From Serpula lacrymans var. lacrymans S7.9 (lineage: Eukaryota > Basidiomycota > Agaricomycetes > Boletales > Serpulaceae), in contig NW_006763290.1 of NCBI RefSeq assembly GCF_000218685.1, forward strand, positions 2,933,365 through 2,997,364: a stretch of 64,000 bases of DNA, given 5' to 3'. The position numbers were made by a program, and so were the translations under genes. The notes beneath the pieces were generated by a model. That model had not been told where the DNA came from. It made no database searches and saw only the letters and a program-made list of their open reading frames with translations. This document shows, piece by piece, positions 25,378 to 36,900 of this stretch (position 1 is the first letter of the stretch; every line of letters starts with the position of its first letter).

Positions 25378-25389
25378 GGGCTCATAACC
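25378..25389 (-). promoter_or_regulatory. Primer-binding site of copia-2
   Basis: Immediately inside the 5' LTR the minus strand reads GGTTATGAGCCC. It is complementary, with one mismatch, to the anticodon-arm region of eukaryotic initiator-Met tRNA (GGGCCCAUAACCC). That is the half-tRNA priming arrangement known for Drosophila copia. Confidence 0.75.
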
Positions 25390-25697
25390 TGATGTGATGA
25401 CAAGAACTGTAAATGAAAAGACTCTCAGTCTATTCTGGTAAATGACTGATATATTATTCAAATGTACCTGTAAATGAAAAGACTCTAAAGGAATGTGTAA
25501 GTATGTGTTTAACTGTAATAATGATGTTACTATACCTCAGTCTTTCTGGTAAATGACTGAGGTGTCTAAGGTAGGATGAGTGCACTTTTCTGTATCCTAA
25601 TTAGGAAACTTATGTAATATATCAAAATGTCGGAATAGTTGAATGAAAACGAATGAAAGAATGGCAAATCTATAGTAGTGTCCATGATATGCCAACA
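25390..25697 (-). repeat. 5' LTR of copia-2
   Basis: Minus orientation starts TGTTGGCATATCATGGACAC and ends CATCACATCA (308 bp). Near its 3' end the block around AGACTGAGAGTC / CTTTTCATTTACAG occurs twice, which explains the extra length over the 3' LTR. The PBS follows directly. Confidence 0.9.
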
Positions 25698-25702
25698 CCA
25701 AG

Positions 25703-26110
25703 TCCCATCAGTGCCTGGAAATATTAATAAATTCTTTAGTCAGGATCATACCTCATCATGAGGATACGGTTCCTGAACATGCGTGACACTACCTATTATT
25801 AGTACATTCTCTCACCTGCTAATTAATCCCTGAAGTCGTATGACAGTTGTTCTTTTTCTTATTGGATAGTTTCATCCTCAGACCACATTTCCTTTTATTT
25901 TATTTCTGGTCTGAGAGATAAACAATTAGCTATAAAAACCCTACATACTCATGTATTGTTCTTTAGCTTTTTATTACTTGAATAACCCGCTCTACTCCTC
26001 ATCAGAAACCCCTGAGTTTACTCTCAGTCCTCTACTTGCTATAATCTCTAGCATCTGTTGACCTCAAACTCATTGTACCTCTTACTCCCTGCAAGTGCAG
26101 TCAGAGACAG
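25703..26110. other. Spacer between copia-2 and gypsy-2
   Basis: No coding sequence is recognised. A TATAAAA motif occurs near 25931 but I cannot attach it to a gene. The block may be LTR or leader sequence of an unidentified element. Confidence 0.4.
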
Positions 26111-26114
26111 GTGT

Positions 26115-28690
26115 TGTTTTTGTTATAGTTTAATGTTGCCTCACAGGTGCCCAGCCACTGGACTGTTGTGATGTTTATCTATAGCCTCGATCCTTGCAGA
26201 TTCAGATTCAGGCACATAGATTTTGTCTTTATAATGCAAGAGCTTATCTTCCCATAAATGATGTTTATTGTCATCAAGGTGCACCTTCTCTTTTGATGAG
26301 ATGTCCTTCTTGAAGACTTCTAGAATATTAAAATCCTACCCAACTCATAAATTGGAAACCCTGGATTGATCTATCAGGGTAACACCTTTTTTATCATTTT
26401 TGATGCCGTTGGCATGATCCTCTCTTCTAGATAAAGCATCCGCTTTTCTCATAAAAGTTCCCGGCTTATAAATTAATTTATAATTAAACCTAGACAAGTA
26501 TACTGCATAGCGGGCCTATTGTCCTGTCAGTGCTTTAAAGCTCTAATGATGGCCAGCATCTCTTTATTGTAAATGTGATAATTGCACTCTGTAGGTGACA
26601 AACTATGCAATAAATAGGCATAAGGCCTCCAAAGATTGTCGGGGCATGTAATTGACGGAACAGCCCCAGTAGCAAAATCAGAAAAGTTGGTTTCTAGCCA
26701 GAAAGCTTTGTTTAATTCTGGAAATGCTAATATAGACACTGTTGTAAATGCCTATTTGAGTTATCAAAAGCTTCTTGTTTTTTGGCGCCCCAGTGCCAAA
26801 CAATATCCTTTTTAGTGAGATCATTTAACAGTCTTGTTATCTTTGCGAAGTTTTCAACAAACCTTCGGTAGAAATTGCCTAAGCCAAGGAAAGTCCAACC
26901 TAAGATTAAATTAATCTTCCCTAGTTGGGTAGCTTCAGCAGTGACTCATTCTCTGTGGTCTTGGTACTCAACAACAAAAGAATATTTGTGTGTAGTGTAG
27001 CCACCCATGTTAAGCGTACCGTCAATATTATAGATGGGAATAGACATATCTAATTATACAAGGGGGAGTCTGACTTGCTCCGCCCAAACCTAATCTATAA
27101 AGATATTGTTAGCACCTGAATCAAGCAGTGCACTGATTGGGTGCACAATGCCCCAGGCAAGGCCTTCCACACCAACATCTAAACAGATTTCTCTTTGGAA
27201 TAAATATGTGTGCATCAACACATGCCTTGGGATTTTGGTAGAAGGTGGCTCCAAAGAAGAAAAAGAATCATCAAAAGAAACATGTTTTTCTACTTTAGTA
27301 TTTGCTATACTCCTGGGGAGACACTGGTGCAGCAGTAGTATCATAAATATTACAATCGCATTTTTGAATACAAGTACATACTTCTGATAATACATGCAGA
27401 AATCTATTTACAAATTGGAGAGCCACCCCCTTTTCTTTATTGCTCATGCAACACCCTAGAGTAGGGGCCACCTTGTTGTGATTTACTTCATTGTTCATAG
27501 GAGTGAAGGCACCCAAGTAACCTAAGCTCCAAATTCTTTTCCCTGGGCCTTCATTTCACTGACCTGTTGATCATACAAAAAAGCCTGGATTTTGTCATAA
27601 GAACACAGCCAGAGTATTGAGCTGATCATCTGGTTTTTCTGTTTCTAATTGATGCACCTGGCACCCTTGGTTATTCTTTTGTTGGGTAGCCTGCACCCCA
27701 CTTTTACAGTCCTGGGACATATGTCCCTCTTGGCCACAATTGTAGCAGTTCCCCTTGAATCAGTGCATCTGTCCACCTTGGACAGCGCCAATATCCATAA
27801 GGGCTCCCTGCCCTGGTGGCAGCCCAAAAGGCTTGAAACTGTGAGAGTGATTTTGAGTTTGTTTTGATGACCCAGGGTGCCTCTGGGAATAGTTGTTTTT
27901 GGTGGTGGTCCCGCCACCAAATTGCATGGCATTGGCCCTACCAATTTTTTGAACCTCCTCAGCAGCTGTTGTGAAGTTTTTGCTGTGCATATCCTGTATG
28001 TAGAGCTGTTGTGCAATGGCTGGTGACAAATTGCGCTCCAACAGTTCCACTGCGTGTTCATTTCCAAGACCCCCTTGGATCAAGAGAGCCAGGAACCGAG
28101 TAACAAAGTCATCTGTCCTCATGTTTCCTTGCTTGGCAGTACAGATTTTCTGGTGTGCCCAGTCATGCTCAGCTTGTGGCTTAAAATATTTTTCAATTTC
28201 AACTTTTAACTTGTCCCAGGTAGGCCAGTGACCAGCTGTGTAGCACTCCTGGAGTCTTACTTGGGCGTATCAACCTGCCACAGGTCCTTTGAGTCTTTAC
28301 AGCACTGCTGTCACTATTTCAAAATCATCAGCAAATATGTCCCAGTTTGCTTTGATCCAAATTTGGAGCTTAATCCACTATTCAGCAAATTGAGCCTGTT
28401 CTTCTTCAAAAGCACCAGGGTCAGCAACAATTTCGACTTTTGGTTGAATTTCTGCTCAACCACTTTAGGGGGTTTGCCTGAATCTTGGCGAGCTGCATGG
28501 TCAACACCATAATCTGTGCACGCATGTTGTGCAACTGAGTGTTCATGTCGGGTTAGGTGGGTTGTGACAATATGTTGACTTATTCTCTTGGTAAATGTAA
28601 AAAATGTAACTGGGGGTCCCCGCTTGCTATCTGCAAATAAACCTCTTCCCAGCTGGATATTGGATCTCAATCTCCAACTACCCACACTAT
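26115..28690 (-). mobile_element. Gypsy element 2, internally deleted
   Basis: Minus-strand gypsy relic, 5' side at the right. Gag: 28314-28685 and 27645-28122, with MRTDDFVTRFLALLIQGG, NLSPAIAQQLYIQDM and a zinc-knuckle region in shifted frames (CYNCGQEGHMSRDC region near 27710-27760). Protease: 26895-27395 (SALLDSGANNIFID). Next comes a sharp junction near 26893 to the RT thumb and RNase H (26400-26890; ELNKAFWLETNFSDFATGAV, PTECNYHIYNKEMLAIIRAL) and the integrase zinc-binding start (26115-26330; KLLHYKDKIYVPES, HHNSPVAGHL). The RT palm is missing, so it was deleted at the 26893 junction. It is related to the 5216-6690 fragment. Confidence 0.88.
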
Positions 28691-29311
28691 AGTATATGAA
28701 AACATATATAAAAAGTAATGTAAGAAACCCTGGTCCGAACAGTTGTCAGGGGGTGGTCTGCTTGTTAAGCTGTCAATGTAAAGGTTTCACCTCAAATCAA
28801 ACCACAAGTGCACAAGACCTTGCTTTATTGCTGTAATAGCTAGTACAAGGTATGCAACATAGTGGTAGTGATTTTAGATGATTGTCTAGATAAGGTTATT
28901 ACATAATGCTAGAAAAGCGGAAATGTGGCTGTAAGTATTAGGTAAGAACTAGGAAGGGTGCCACCCTTACAGTCAACCCTTCTCCAGACTGGCGGAGGCA
29001 AGTGCCCAGCCTGGTCAGAGGAAAGCAAAGAAGAAGTTTGTATGTCAATCTAATCAACAATAATTCCACACTATTGTTGAGCTAAGGTACTCCCCTTAAC
29101 ACTGGGGGGCATGTATGGTTTGGTTTGATTCTCTCTAGCACCTTATCCTGAGGAGCTCGCCTGCAGGATTGGGGCACACACTTGGTTTCCACTAGCTAGC
29201 AAAAGCTCAATACCTGACTGGCGCCCAAGTCTTACTGTTCAAAAGACTTCCACTTAACCCTGTTGTCTGGGTTTGCACAAAGTGTGATAGAGTAATAAGA
29301 GTGAATCCTAA
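28691..29311. other. Leader or unidentified LTR of gypsy-2
   Basis: This lies upstream of the gypsy-2 gag start. The first roughly 40 bp match the leader at 6780-6840. The remainder (to 29311) could contain the gypsy 5' LTR, but without a second copy in the window I cannot define ends. No ORF or RNA gene is seen. Confidence 0.4.
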
Positions 29312-29726
29312 TGTTACAACCAAAGTTTGTATACTCTGGTGCACAACAAGACAGGCAGAGAGTGGTGAGTGGAGGAGAGGATAATCTCCCTTATGGCAGG
29401 ACCAAGTTTGTTGTGGGTAAACAACAGGAGAACTTGCTGAGGAGTCTCCTTGATCTATTGGGGTATTTATACTACTATAGACTATTTGTATATGTGTACT
29501 ATACAGTTTGATTCAGGCAGTGGCTGATGATGTCATAGGATGCAGCCCGTGTGACCAGCTCCACTGTGTGAGAGACTTGTAGCTAAGAATAAAGGAAAGC
29601 AGCACAGCACAAGAAAGTGGAGTTTGAACAAAATAGAAGTGCCACATGGCACAGTGTGTGAAAACTATGAAAGAAAGTTAAAGTGGAGAATGAAATTTAA
29701 AGTTCCAAAAATTGTGTATTGTAACA
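29312..29726 (+). repeat. Solo LTR, family LTR-A
   Basis: Starts TGTTACAACCAAAG and ends TGTGTATTGTAACA (415 bp), with all internal family blocks present. The 5-bp flanks (left CCTAA, right GTCCC) do not match, so the target duplication is lost or the copy is recombinant. Confidence 0.88.
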
Positions 29727-30061
29727 GTCCCATGCCATGAGGGACAACTCCTATGATCCTAAAAGGAAAGTGTAGTTGATCTGTGGGAAATCATAATACT
29801 TTGGAGTCTATGTAGAGGAATGCATGTGTGTGGAATGCTGATTTAGGTCGTTAGTTTAATATGTCCAAAGACCAAAAGGTGCAAACCCTGCAGACCCTGT
29901 GGACTGTTGAATATCATTGCTCAAGTTGTTGTAGAACTGGGTCTATAAGCTGGGAAATAAAGGGATTACAATGCCAGCCTCTATGGTAACTCTACACTGA
30001 GTATACTCTATACTGTGTGGGGAAAAAAAGTATAAAAGCCAAAATGCACAACCTTGATACA

Positions 30062-31720
30062 TTAGGTAAAACCAGGTCCAGGTCTGCCCCAGAGGGCAAT
30101 GATATTCTTAGTTGTGAATACAGCTCCTCTAGGCATGTTTTCAATTAAGTTGTAACACTCTGCAACTGCTATCTTCTCCCACTGCACTTGAATCCTCTCC
30201 CACAACTCCTTCATCCTATTAAGAGGGTATTCATACTCTGCAAGCCTCCTCCTGAGATAACCCCACCCATATAACAAATCTAAGTGAAACTCAGCCGCTA
30301 CCTAAGAGGCTATAGAAATGACTATATTATTTACCTATGTGAAACTACAATGGATGTTAGTTTAAGGTGATCTCTAATAAATGTAATGTAACATACCTCA
30401 GCCGCTGCCTAAGAGGCTATAAAAATGACTGAGGTATTTCTATACTAAACCCCCTACTACTTATAGTCGGAGGTGCTACTTGCTACAGTATAATAACTCC
30501 ATGAAGCAGCTATTATGCTCCATGGAGAACAATGGCTGCTTTAGCAGAGACCGGGTTTATCCAGTTTTGTCACCATGTTCAATATGATTAAGATCAGGAG
30601 ACTGTGCAGGCCACACTCCTTGACCTTTTTGCAGGTATGCTTGGGGTTATTGTTTTGCTGAAAGATGATGTGAGGATTGAGACCATAATCCTGCAGGGTG
30701 TTCAGCAGCTCATCCTTCAAAATCTGAAGGTAAAGGTCTTCATCCATCCTATCATCAATTCTAGCAGTATAACCAACTCCCTCCCAAGCCATACAGCCCC
30801 AAATCATCATGGAACATCCTCCAAACTTAACAGTTCCCTGTACTAATCTATCACTGAGCCCCTCATCTGGCTTTTTAAACACCTACTTGTGTCCATCTGA
30901 CCCCAGGCAACTGATTTTGGTCTCTTCAGAATATACACCCTTCTTCCAATCCTCCACAGTCCAGTCCTTGTGAGCATGAGCAAATTCCAACCTAGCCTTA
31001 CAATGCTTGGCAGAGAGAAGAGGGTGTTTCCGCTTGGCCACAGCCTTCATGCCAGTCTTTTTCAAGTGCTGGTAGACAGTGTTTGGGGAGAGAGGTTGGT
31101 TGATGATATTGGTAAGAGCTTTGGTGATCTGGACAGCATTTTCTGCCTTGCGAGTGGAGATGAGATGCATAGCATGGCAGACATTGGCAGGAGAAAGCTT
31201 AGATGGACGACCTCCAACAGACTTCTGGAGCTCAGAACGCTCCTTGGAGCAAAGTCTAGAGATGGTAAAGACATAGACACCAGTGGTAGAGGTAATAAAG
31301 TGAGTAGTTTGACCTGCATCAAGGAGGTTAAAAATCCGGTTCTTTGAGTAGGGATTTTATGATGATGGTGGTTGAGAATAAAGAAGTGTGTGAACTTTTT
31401 TAAACTTAGAAACAATGTCTATATATGTGTTTTTGTTTGTGGGACCAAAAAAAGCCAGATATTCTATCATATCATTGTGAGCTCTGCTTCCAACTCAAAA
31501 GTGGAAAAACCGTTGCAATGGTATTTTTTTTTTGAAACAGATATATCTTCACAGCCGCTGGGCCAAATCACATGACCTAGGAACCATTTTGCCATTTTGT
31601 AGCCAAGATCAAGTACTTTTGTCAACCCCACCAAAGCTGAACAAAGTTCCTACGCCTGTTGGCGGTGCACTTTGCACACCACGTTTATGCCAAACATTGC
31701 AACAGTTTTTGGAGTCACTG
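30062..31720 (-). mobile_element. Tc1/mariner-like element with broken transposase
   Basis: Minus-strand Tc1-like transposase, N-terminus at the right. 30883-31170 covers the paired-type DNA-binding end and start of the catalytic domain (LSPNTVYQHLKKTGMKA, LEFAHAHKDWTVEDWKKG, YSEETKISCLGSDGHK). A TAG replaces the usual Trp, then 30541-30882 continues (GGCSMMIWGCMAWEGVG, LKDELLNTLQDYGL, IFQQNNNPKHT). The family's second catalytic Asp (QQDNDPKHT) is Asn here. The C-terminal end is at 30062-30277 (RMKELWERIQVQWE, AECYNLIENMP), separated by a solo LTR at 30272-30572. The right terminus is TTTTTGGAGTCACTG followed by TA at 31721. The left terminus was not found. Confidence 0.88.
30272..30572 (-). 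repeat. Solo LTR of the copia-1 family, TSD CCATA/CCATG
   Basis: A 301-bp copy. Minus orientation starts TGACAAAACTGG and ends TTAGATTTGTTA. Flanks CCATA (30267-30271) and CCATG (30573-30577) are a 5-bp duplication with one change. It splits the Tc1-like transposase between the SPDLN-type motif and the C-terminal part. It contains the doubled CTCAGCCGCTgCC...AGAGGCTAT motif typical of this LTR. Confidence 0.9.
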
Positions 31721-31722
31721 TA

Positions 31723-32144
31723 TATACTACAGAATCATCCAGGTTTAGGGTGCCTGTGATAGAGGTAGGGGTCACGGTTGTGGAAGCTCTTAAGCTCTAG
31801 AGAAGGTGACAGAACTTTGCAAAAAAAAAATCAAAAAAAAAAGGTAAATATTGGCCTTACCATGAGAAAATACTAACAGCTTTTATCAATAATAGCCACC
31901 CAAGCCAAAGAAAGGATCCAGCATGAATACTGATGGTCTCCTGCTAGTGCCACAGATAGGCCCTATCTGCCTCCCTGGTATCATCCTAACCCCATCTTGA
32001 GCGAAGATATTGATACACTGTTGTAAGTTCAGATCCACTCAGTCAGCCTTTCCCCAGCAGATTGGACAACAGAGGCCTCAGTCAGCCTTTGTATAGCAAG
32101 ACTAGACTGTCTATGCTCGGGAATATCAACAATTGCATGATCCC
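31723..32144. other. No gene recognised
   Basis: Short spacer with an A-run near 31820-31845. No feature is supported. Confidence 0.5.
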
Positions 32145-32549
32145 TGTAACAACCAAGAGTTATTTACTCCAGCGCACACAGGAACACACTATAAAGAAGA
32201 TGATGGGGAGTGGTTACCCCTTAGGCTGCAGTGAGTTAGTTGTGCTAGACAACAGGAGGACTTGCTGAGTCCTTCCCCATGTATTGCTCTTGTATATATA
32301 CTAAAATACATGAGGTACTGTACAATTGTAAATAAAGTTCAAAGTCCGATGTCTAGCATGTGACCTGTCACATGATGAGTCTAGACACTGGTCAGGTGAT
32401 GTGTCACATGACTGGTCATGTGACTATGAAAAGTCCGAAAATGTAAAGTAAAGTAAATGGTGACATGACTGGTCATGTGACTTGGAAAATGAAAAGTACA
32501 AGTACAAAAAAGTGAAGCGTAAGTAGGTACTGGTATATCAATTGTAATA
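32145..32549 (+). repeat. LTR-like repeat, family LTR-B
   Basis: Begins TGTAACAACCAAGAG, sharing its first bases with LTR-A, and keeps the AACAGGAGGACTTGCTGAG block of that family. The second half is different: it holds repeated CATGTGAC/GTCACATG words. The probable end is ATTGTAATA near 32549. A second partial copy lies at 400-493. The ends are less certain than for LTR-A because no target duplication is clear. Confidence 0.6.
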
Positions 32550-33569
32550 ATTCTTCCCTGATTCACCTTTGCAGTCATCTACTAAACATCTGGGGCTTGT
32601 TTCACCTGCATCTGCATTGATCTGCCGCCATCTGCGCATTGATGCCTGTTCCCCCTGATCAATTGCCCATCTCATTTACCTATACTGTCCCGATAACCGG
32701 TCAGCCTCCAGTCTCAGGAGGAAGCGCATATGTATTGTCAGGTGAAGTTCCCTCCCACAATGATATGATCAAATGCAACAGTCATCTGGGTTCCTTTTTC
32801 ATTAAAAGTAGTCTACAAAATTCTAACTACCATTCTAGCCAGTTGTTCCGACAAAAACAGTCAACAAAGCACATTGCACAACAAATCCTCTTGCATGTTT
32901 GCCTCCTATGCCTACACCTGCCAAAGTGAAATTAATTTCCCTCTGCACTGACACCTCCTGCAGCTGCAAATGTGGCGGCTACAACAGCGAATCAAAATTG
33001 CAGAAATATGGAGGTTCTTCCCAGCAAGGGGACAATAGTGGAGCACTTACCGGAGCACACTGAAGAAGCACTTCATCATCCTCACTGAACATGCTATGCC
33101 CTCTTCAGCAGAGAAAATAGCAGCCACCAAGAAAATCCTAGGTGAAATAGCAACCATACATGGCATTCATAAGTCATTATTTGCCACTATCAAATACTAC
33201 TGACCTGGCATTTGTAGGAGGGACAATTTCAATCCCGAGAGAGTCTACTGAACATGTGGTTTCCATGGTCACCAAATTGCGCTATCTGTGGAAGCAAAAT
33301 GCTTCCTTTTGCTTCAATAACTGTTGAGATCAACTTCAGACTTCGTCCCCCTTTAGATAGCGGTTTGGATCTGAAGATTTTCAAGTCCTCAGCAATCAAA
33401 CACATTGTTGACAAGAAGACAACAGTGTTCCTTCACAAAATGGACACCCAGGGGAACATTGTTGCCTTCTTCACCCACCCAGCAATCCCTAACTTGATCT
33501 GGACCATGTTTTAAAAGTGCGCAGAAATGCTAGGCCATGTTCTTGCTGAGGATTTCTGAAATGCACCCA
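32550..33569. other. No gene recognised
   Basis: Degraded open frames (32639-32929, 33254-33514 on plus) might be remnants of a retroelement gag, but I see no domain motif. It ends at the left LTR of copia-1. Confidence 0.4.
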
Positions 33570-33916
33570 ACAAATAGTGAAACTAAGTGAAACTCAGCCG
33601 CTGCCCAAGAGGCTATAGAAACAACTTTATTATTTACCTAAGTGAAACCACAATAGATGTTAGTTTAAGGTGATCTCTAATAAATGTAATGTAACATACC
33701 TCAGCCGCTGCCCAAGAGGCTATATAAATGACTGAGGTATTTCTATACTAAACCCCCTACTACTTATGGTGGGAGGTGCTACTCGCTACAGTATAATGAC
33801 TCCTAGGAGTACAATTGTGCTCCTAGGAGAACAATGGTTACTCCATGGAGTGGTGGCTATGCTCCATGGAGAACAATGGCTGCTTCGGCAGAGACCGGGT
33901 TTATCCGGTTTTGTCA
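33570..33916 (-). repeat. 3' LTR of copia-1
   Basis: Minus orientation starts TGACAAAACCGG. The distal end (plus AATAGTGAAACTAAGTG) differs from the canonical TAATAAACCTAAGTG, so its boundary is approximate. It is longer than the 5' LTR because its palindromic minisatellite block (33790-33875) has a different unit arrangement. Confidence 0.8.
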
Positions 33917-33929
33917 CTCCCACTCGAGT

Positions 33930-36900
33930 GCAACCGTAGTCCCTAGCTTTAGAGAATTTCCAGTGTTTTTCATGAGTGAGGGGTTTAGTGAGAATGTCTG
34001 CAACCATATCTCCTGTAGGAATGTATCTGATTACTATACTGCCTCTCCCTTTGATACTAAGTCATCTTGGATAAAATGATATTTCCGTTGAATGTGTTTT
34101 GTGCGAGCACGGAACTGTGGATCTCGTGTAAGAATAATAGCTGCTTGATTGTCACAGTGTAATGTTGTAGATCCATTTTGAGCATGTCCAATTTCTTCAA
34201 AAAATGTCCGAAGCCATGCAAGGTGTTGTCCAGCATTGCTCAATCCAATGTACTCTGACTCCATGGAGGATAAAGCGACCATGCTTTGTTTTTTGCTTGT
34301 TCAGGAGATTGTTCCTCGGATAGTGATAAAGACAAACCCTGATGTTGATCGAGACATGTCTGGGTCTCCAGACCAATCTGCATCTGAATATCCATAGAAA
34401 TCCATGTCCATGGAGACATCTGTGCCATCATATCGTAGTTCCATGTCCCTGGTTGCTTTCAGATATCGGAGGACACATTTTGCAGCTTCCCAGTGATGGC
34501 TCCTTGGAGCTGAGCTATGCCTGCTTATATTCCAACAATGTAGGCAATGTCTGGGCGGGTTTTGAGCATGGCATACATGAGGGAGCCTACAATTGAGAGG
34601 TATGACACTTGACACCCTTCAATATGCATCTCGTGTTGCACAATATCTTCCCCTGGAGCATTTGCAAGGAGTTTTGATCCATGGGCCATTGGTGTCCATA
34701 CTGGTTTGCAGTTCTTCATTCCAGTACGCTCCAGGACTGTGTCAATGTATTGGCGTTGCAATAGGGATATTGTTTTGTTTGAACAATCATGTTGGATTTC
34801 TATTCCGAGGATGTATTTTGCTTCTCCAAGGTCCCGCATTTTGAATATGGATTCGAGTTTGGCTTTTGTGATATCCATGAATTTCCGGGATGAAGCTCCT
34901 AGGAGGAGGTGATCTACATAGACAACAACAAAGCATATTTGTTTGTTGTCCCGGAATACATAGAGACATGTTTCTGCATTTAGCCTTGTGAAACCGAGCT
35001 CCTGGAGCTTGCGATCAAAAGTTTTGTTCCATGTACGACCAGCTTGTTTTAACCCGTAGATGGATTTCTTCAATCTCCAGCAGTATCCAGGTTGGATAGG
35101 GACACCCCCTGGAGGAAGCATGTACAGTTCTTCTTCAAGTTCTCCATTGAGATAAGCTATGGATACATCCATTTGATCAAGTTCTAGGTCGTACTTTGCT
35201 GCCAGGGCTAGAATAATTCAGATTGACTCTAAGTTTGCAACCAGAGCAAAAACCTCCTGGTAATCAATCCCCTCCCTTTGAGTAAAACCTCGTGCAACAA
35301 TCCAGAGTTTGTATCTCTCAAAGTTTCCGTTTTGATCAAACTTGATCCGGAACACAGGCTTTGATGTAATGGGTTTTACTCCCTTCGGAAGCGGAATAGT
35401 ATCATATACTGCATTAGTATTGAGACTTAGGAGTTCCTCCTCCAAGGCAGACTTCCATAATTCTCCATCCGGACGTGATAAGGCTTCCTTTAGTGTCCTT
35501 GGAAGGTCTGTGTTAGATGAACCAGTACTTGCTATTCCAGCAAAGAATGTCTCCTCTGTATCAGATGTTTCTCCATGGACCTTAGGAGTGTTAAGTTTCT
35601 CCATGGAGTTGTCATGCTGCTCTTTTTGAGACTGTTCCTCATCTAGAGTCCTTTGATAATCTCGGTTTTTGTCTGCAGGACAGGTCTGGCGACTGCTTCT
35701 GCATACTCCTAGGACTTCAGCAGGCATGACTGCTCTTTTAGGAACTTGTGCAGGTACTCTAGGGAGTAGACACATTTGTGTGTGTGTTGCCCCACTCACT
35801 CCTGAGGGTGTTAAACCACTCCTCGGAGGCATTGGGTAACCCCCTGGAGGTGTTGGATGACTCCTCAGAGGTGTTGTATGCCTTCCAAAAGCTGATCCAA
35901 TGGACAGGCTGTCTAGCTGTATTCGGACTTTTTCCACATCAGCTAGCTGTATGTTGAGGGGCTGTCCTCCCACTGACTGTGACTCTACTTTGGGTTTCCG
36001 TTCTGAAGATAGCCAGTGTTCAGGTCTTGGTTGTAGAGACTGTTGTGGAGGGTGTCTTAGCTTATCAGGTGCTCCAACTGCTCTTGGAACGTCTCCACGG
36101 AGGTATTGCCCCACTGCTCTTGGAACATCTCCTTGGAGATGTGGTTCCATTTGCAATTCATTTGGATCTCGGATCCGAGGGTCAGGATCATCCTCCTCCA
36201 ATGTTTTTTGGTCTGGATAGTGAGCATTCCCTGGAATGAGTCCCTCCCACTGATCTGTGCTAGTGTCTGTGTTCCAGGGAGCAGTGTCATCCTTTTGTAC
36301 CTTTCCGGATTCATTGCATTTTGTTCTGGAGTATCTGCACCTGTAGTTTCTTGGATGACACCATCTCCTCGGAGTTGATTTTTGAATGCATTGCCATTAT
36401 ATTCTCCTCCCCCATTGCTCTGGAGGAATTCTGCGTACAGTGGAGTGAAGTTTTCTTCTCCCAAATGAGTCCGGAAGAATGTTTGGACATCTTCTTTCCA
36501 TTGCTTGTATCGTTCCAGTGCCTCGCTTTTATGTTTTAGGAAATATATCCATGGAAATTTGGAAAAATCATCTACAATGATAATCCAGTACCAAAAACCC
36601 TCCCTGGAAGTTGGTTTGATTGGTCCTCCAACATCTGTGTGCACAATTTGTATGGGGCACTTGGCTCAGTTTCCTCCAGTGGACTTGAAAGGTAATTTCT
36701 TCATCTTTCCTAAAGTGCAAGGTTCACAAAACTCCGGGGTTCCGGTAAGGGTGTCTATGTCCTGGAGCTGTCCTTTTGTAACCATTTGTTGCAAGTGGTC
36801 CATTCCAATGTATCCCATTTTCCTGTGCAATAAATTTACATCTACTGCTGCAAAAGCTGACTCCGGGTTGATTTCGGGTTTTGCTTGGATGTGATAAAGT

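Larger units (their letters stand above)
20946..25380 (-). pseudogene. Copia-2 Gag-Pol polyprotein, interrupted
   Basis: From the right: gag 24951-25403 (WITYKTRVTTAVGAKGL, SSAAAIWDTLTKMHEG) broken by a TGA, then 24264-24902 with knuckle CSNPKCPTKTGHIVEYC and protease ALVDCGASNHYCPDKH, stopped by TGA at 24264. Integrase covers 22998-23978 (RKMGHIRHKAAEHLI, CEPCIRAKAHRKP, LHLDLWGPAFVED, SDRGGEYTSIEFD). RT is 21460-22790 (HQIDIKSAYLNADI, CKLKKGLYGLKQSGK, VSIDDMAITG with both Asp kept). RNase H is 20946-21467 (GFSDTDYASHAHQHSLSGYV, SRTEAEYVALTHATKE). At least five stops are present, several TGA, as expected from C-to-T decay of CGA or TGG. The 209-bp insertion lies between RT and RNase H. Confidence 0.9.
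20692..25697 (-). mobile_element. Copia element 2, near-complete, TSD CCAAG
   Basis: A full-length Ty1/copia retrotransposon on the minus strand. Exact 5-bp duplications CCAAG lie at 20687-20691 and 25698-25702. LTRs occupy 25390-25697 (5') and 20692-20938 (3'). A GGTTATGAGCCC primer-binding site adjoins the 5' LTR and a polypurine tract (plus CACCCCCTCAAACC) adjoins the 3' LTR. The order gag, protease, integrase, RT, RNase H is that of Ty1/copia. A 209-bp tRNA-bearing insertion lies at 21452-21660. Several in-frame stops make it inactive. Confidence 0.93.

Noticed and set aside
34342..36539. Plus-strand open frames across copia-1
   Set aside because: They are antisense shadows of the minus-strand pol gene, whose domains are clear.
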